Part shown: positions 60,622 to 64,000 of the stretch, piece by piece
Numbering within the stretch: the stretch's first letter is position 1
Layout of the letters: each line of letters starts with the position of its first letter
Assembly: GCA_014843695.1 (NCBI GenBank)
Contig: CM026386.1
Location: forward strand, 91,382,858 to 91,446,857
Length of the DNA: 64,000 bases
Direction of reading: 5' to 3'
Source of the DNA: Archivesica marissinica
Lineage: Eukaryota; Mollusca; Bivalvia; Venerida; Vesicomyidae
Made by a program: the position numbers and the translations under genes
The notes under the pieces: model-generated
The model's database searches: none
What the model saw: the letters and a program-made list of their open reading frames with translations, nothing else
What the model was told of the DNA's origin: nothing

Positions 60622-62745
60622 CTTGATGTGTTGTATGGATGTTGATGTGTTGTATGTTGATGTGGTTTATGTAGATATATAGTATGTATGTTGATGTGTT
60701 GTATGTTGATGTGTGTTTTATGTCGCTGTGTTGTATATTGGTGTGTTGTATGTTGATGTGTTGTATGTTGATCTGTTGTATGTTGATGTGTTGTATATCT
60801 GTTGTATGTTGATGTGGTGTATTTTGATGTGTTGTATGTTGATGTGGTGTATGTTGATGTGATGTATGTTGATGTGTTGTATGTTGATGTGGTGTATGTT
60901 GATGTGTTGTATGGATGTTGATGTGTTGTATGTTGGCGTGTTGTATGTTGATGTGTTGTATGTTGATGTGGTGTATGTAGATATATAGTATGTATGTTGA
61001 TGTGTTGTATGTTGATGTGTGTTGTATGTTGGTGTGTTGTAGGTTGATGTGTTGTATGGATGTTGATGTGTTGTGTGTTGATGTGTTGTATCTTGGTGTG
61101 TTGTAGGTTGATGTGTTGTATGGATGTTGATGTGTTGTATGTATGTTGATGTGTTGTATGTTGATGTGTTGTATGTTGGTATGTTGTATGTTCATGTGCT
61201 GTATGGATGTTGATGTGTTGTATATTGATGTGTGTTGTATGTCGCTGTGTTGTATGTTGGTGTGTTGTATGTTGATGTGTTGTATGTTGGTTTGTTGTAT
61301 GTTGATGTGATGTATGGATATTGATGTGATGTATGTTGATGTGGTGTATGTAGATATATAGTATGTATGTTGATGTGTTGTATGTTGATGTGTGTTGTAT
61401 GTTGGTGTGTTGTAGGTTGATGTGTTGTATGGATGTTGATGTGTTGTGTGTTGATGTGTTGTATCTTGGTGTGTTGTAGGTTGATGTGTTGTATAGATGT
61501 TGATGTGTTGTATGTATGTTGATGTGTTGTATGTTGATGTGTTGTATGTTGGTATGTTGTATGTTCATGTGCTGTATGGATGTTGATGTGTTGTATATTG
61601 ATGTGTGTTGTATGTCGCTGTGTTGTATGTTGGTGTGTTGTATGTTGATGTGTTGTATGTTGGTATGTTGTATGTTGATGTGATGTATGGATGTTGATGT
61701 GTTGTATGTTGGTTTGTTGTATGTTGATGTGATGTATGGATATTGATGTGATGTATGTTGATGTAGTGTGTGTTGATGTGGTGTATTTTGATGCGTTGTA
61801 TGTATATGTGATGTACGTTGATGTGGTGTATATTGATGTGGTGTACGTTGATGTGGTGTATATTGATGTGTTGTATGTATATGTGATGTACGTTGATGTG
61901 ATGTATATTGATGTGGTGTACGTTAATGTGGTGTATGTTGATGTGGTGTATGTTGTATGTTGTATGTTGATATGTTGAATGTTGATGTGTTATATGATTG
62001 TTGTGAGGTATGTAGATGTGTTGTATGTTGATGTGTTGTATGTTGATCTGTGATATGTTGAACTGTTTTATGTTGATGGGTTGTATGTTGTTGTGTTGTA
62101 TGTTAGTGTATTGTATGTTGATGTGTTGTATGTTGATGTGTGTTGTATGTCGCCATGTTGTATGTTGGTGTGTTGTATGTTGATGTTTGTATGGATGTTG
62201 ATATGTTGTACGTATGTTGATGTGTTGTATATTGATGGTTGTATGATGGTATGTTGTATGTTGAAGTGCTGTATGGATGTAGATGTGTTGTGTGTATGTT
62301 GATGTGTTGTATGTTGATATGTTGATGTGTTGTATGTTGATGTGTTGTATGTTGATGTGTTGTATGTTGATGTGTTTTATGTTGATGGGTTATATGTTGA
62401 TATGTTGTATGTTGATGTGTGTATGTTGATGTGTGTATGTTGATGTGTTGTATGTATGTTTATGTGTGTATGTTGATGTGCCGTATGTATGTGTATGTGT
62501 TGTATGTTGATGTGCTGTGTGTTGATGAATTGTATATTAATGTTTTGTATGTTGATGTGTGTATGTTGATGTGTGTATGTTGATGTGTTGTATGTTGATG
62601 TGTTGTATGTTAGTGTATTGTATGTTGATGTGTTGTATGTTGATGTGTTGTATGTTAGTGTATTGTATGTTGATGTGTTGTATCTTGATGTGTTGTATGT
62701 TGATGTGTTGTATGTTAGTGTATTGTATGTTGATGTGTTGTTTGT
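60622..62745. repeat. 15-bp satellite (TTGATGTGTTGTATG)
   Basis: About 2.1 kb of 15-bp units with 12- and 20-bp variants. Longer segments (for example 60960-61260 and 61345-61650) are near-duplicates of each other, so there is higher-order structure. Open frames of up to 342 codons (five-residue NIQHI/VDVLY repeats) are by-products. Confidence 0.95.
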
Positions 62746-64000
62746 TGCTGGTATTGCCTGTGTAATGAGAATCTTCCCACATATATAGTTCATTTTGCAC
62801 AATGTTATGTACATGTAAAACATTTAGACTCTACTATAGTCCATAAACTGCTATATATATGTACCATTTGAAAAGAAATACTATTCTGACTCGAGATATG
62901 TGTTTTATTAGTAGCTCTGCAAGGAGGTTATTATTTCATTCCGGTTTGATGTTTTGTTTTTGTCTGCCCTGTCCTGCCTAGTCCCGTGTTTGGTGGACGG
63001 GATCCGCCATGCGCCTATGACTAGTCCAATAACGTTTGATGATAATCGCATAATCGCGTAATAGTGGTATGATAACAAACTGTTGAGTAGCACTATGCTA
63101 TGCTAGCGTGTGTGGGGCTGCGAATTTGATTTAGTGAACCTGAATTATTCTTTAACTGTAATTACCTAAATGCCATCTCAGATATGCTATTAATATATAT
63201 GCCACCAACTAGTTTGAACAACGTACACACGGAGTCGTTTTGTGTGTTTGGCAATCTATAAACGTGAACGCCACTGGACAACTTCCAGGTCCTCTTGTAT
63301 TTTAAATATGACACGGTCACAAGCTTTGCATTTATGCAACAAGGTAACAATGAGTGGCTGTTATAAACTATTATTCAACATGTCTTTCATTATTTCAATT
63401 TTAAGAACATGGAAACAACTTGACACTAATTCCTAGGGGGCAAACATACTATTAAAAGTGGAACTTCTGACATTTTACCTTGATAAATTCTGTAGTTTGT
63501 GATCGGAGTTTTTTTAATAATTAGTAGAGACACTTGTGACAAACTACTTAACACCACATTCAAATAGGGCGTGTACAATCTGATTATTAACCTGGCTGAA
63601 TGTCACACTTGTTTCTCTGGTAACATTGCTCGCGGAGATGACTAAATATATCTATATTATGAGTTAAATAATAAAATGTCTAGGTTGGTTTAAACAATTG
63701 CCCACTATTCACATTATATACATAATGATTTTGTTGACACCTGACAATCTAAGGAGGTTGTACTTGAAAATGGTGGCAGCTGGCTGTCATGAGATATCAG
63801 GTTGCAATGATGAGAGGCCGATTATTTCATATTACTGTATGATCAGGTTGGCATAGTTGGTAAGTTCCACCTTACCAAGCAAACCAGTGTTTGCAGGTGA
63901 TATCAGTTGAACAAGTTGCATGAAGTTGTTGACTTGTATTTATTTTATAATAGTGTTTGAACACAATACTGACTTTTATTTCTGTATTTTAGCCACCTCG
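62746..64000. other. Sequence without recognised genes; possible 3' splice site at the edge
   Basis: No gene, RNA or repeat found. The last bases, TTTCTGTATTTTAG (to 63992), look like a splice acceptor before CCACCTCG, so an exon may start at the window edge. Confidence 0.35.

Noticed and set aside
60540..61568. 342-codon Asn/Ile/Gln/His-rich open frame
   Set aside because: By-product of the 15-bp satellite (five codons per unit).

Overview
The window looks like nuclear DNA of a marine invertebrate, most likely a mollusc. It has long spliceosomal introns with GT/AG ends, many tRNA-derived SINEs (one family carrying a conserved central box familiar from molluscan SINEs), many minisatellites, and a viral-like Polinton/Maverick-type element. 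The taxon is inferred; nothing here fixes the species.

Positions 1-25724: six consecutive exons of an aldehyde dehydrogenase of the ALDH1A/ALDH2 class run left to right (30-134, 13840-13980, 15055-15181, 16694-16755, 18767-18895, 22229-22342). All splice sites are GT/AG, phases agree, and the frame is open over about 226 codons. The upstream exons, and the downstream exons with the catalytic Glu and Cys, are not in the window. The first intron carries an 11,568-bp element (183-11750) with about 1.2-kb terminal inverted repeats (TIRs), 5'-AG termini and a perfect 6-bp target-site duplication, CACATA. It holds a broken protein-primed family-B DNA polymerase gene (polB) and arrays of 42-bp and 21-bp repeats. 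The remaining introns hold SINEs (five or six families, some with clear target duplications), a 5'-truncated LINE, and tandem arrays.

Positions 25725-26724: exactly 1000 N, a scaffold gap of conventional size.

Positions 26787-46486: an inverted, nearly identical copy of 183-15579. It contains two ALDH exons on the minus strand and a longer copy of the element (31291-46486, 15,196 bp). This copy keeps the 3' half of polB with the polymerase motifs, plus a convergent small membrane-protein gene that copy 1 has lost. Its outer end does not lead into the expected ALDH exon or the CACATA duplication. The arrangement is therefore either a haplotig joined backwards across the gap, with a chimeric join at the outer element, or a real rearrangement through the TIRs.

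Positions 46487-64000: sparse, AT-rich, largely non-coding DNA with a decayed pogo/Tigger-type transposase (about 49866-50620), about 6.1 kb of a 97-bp satellite (54012-60155) and about 2.1 kb of a 15-bp satellite (60622-62745).

The most notable object is the element. It has the Polinton signature (protein-primed PolB, long TIRs, AG termini, 6-bp duplication), yet even the 15-kb copy shows only polB and one small membrane protein. No integrase, packaging ATPase, protease or capsid gene could be found. About a quarter of copy 2 is repeat arrays, some built of interferon-response-element-like GAAACTGAAAC units. Neither polB copy is intact.
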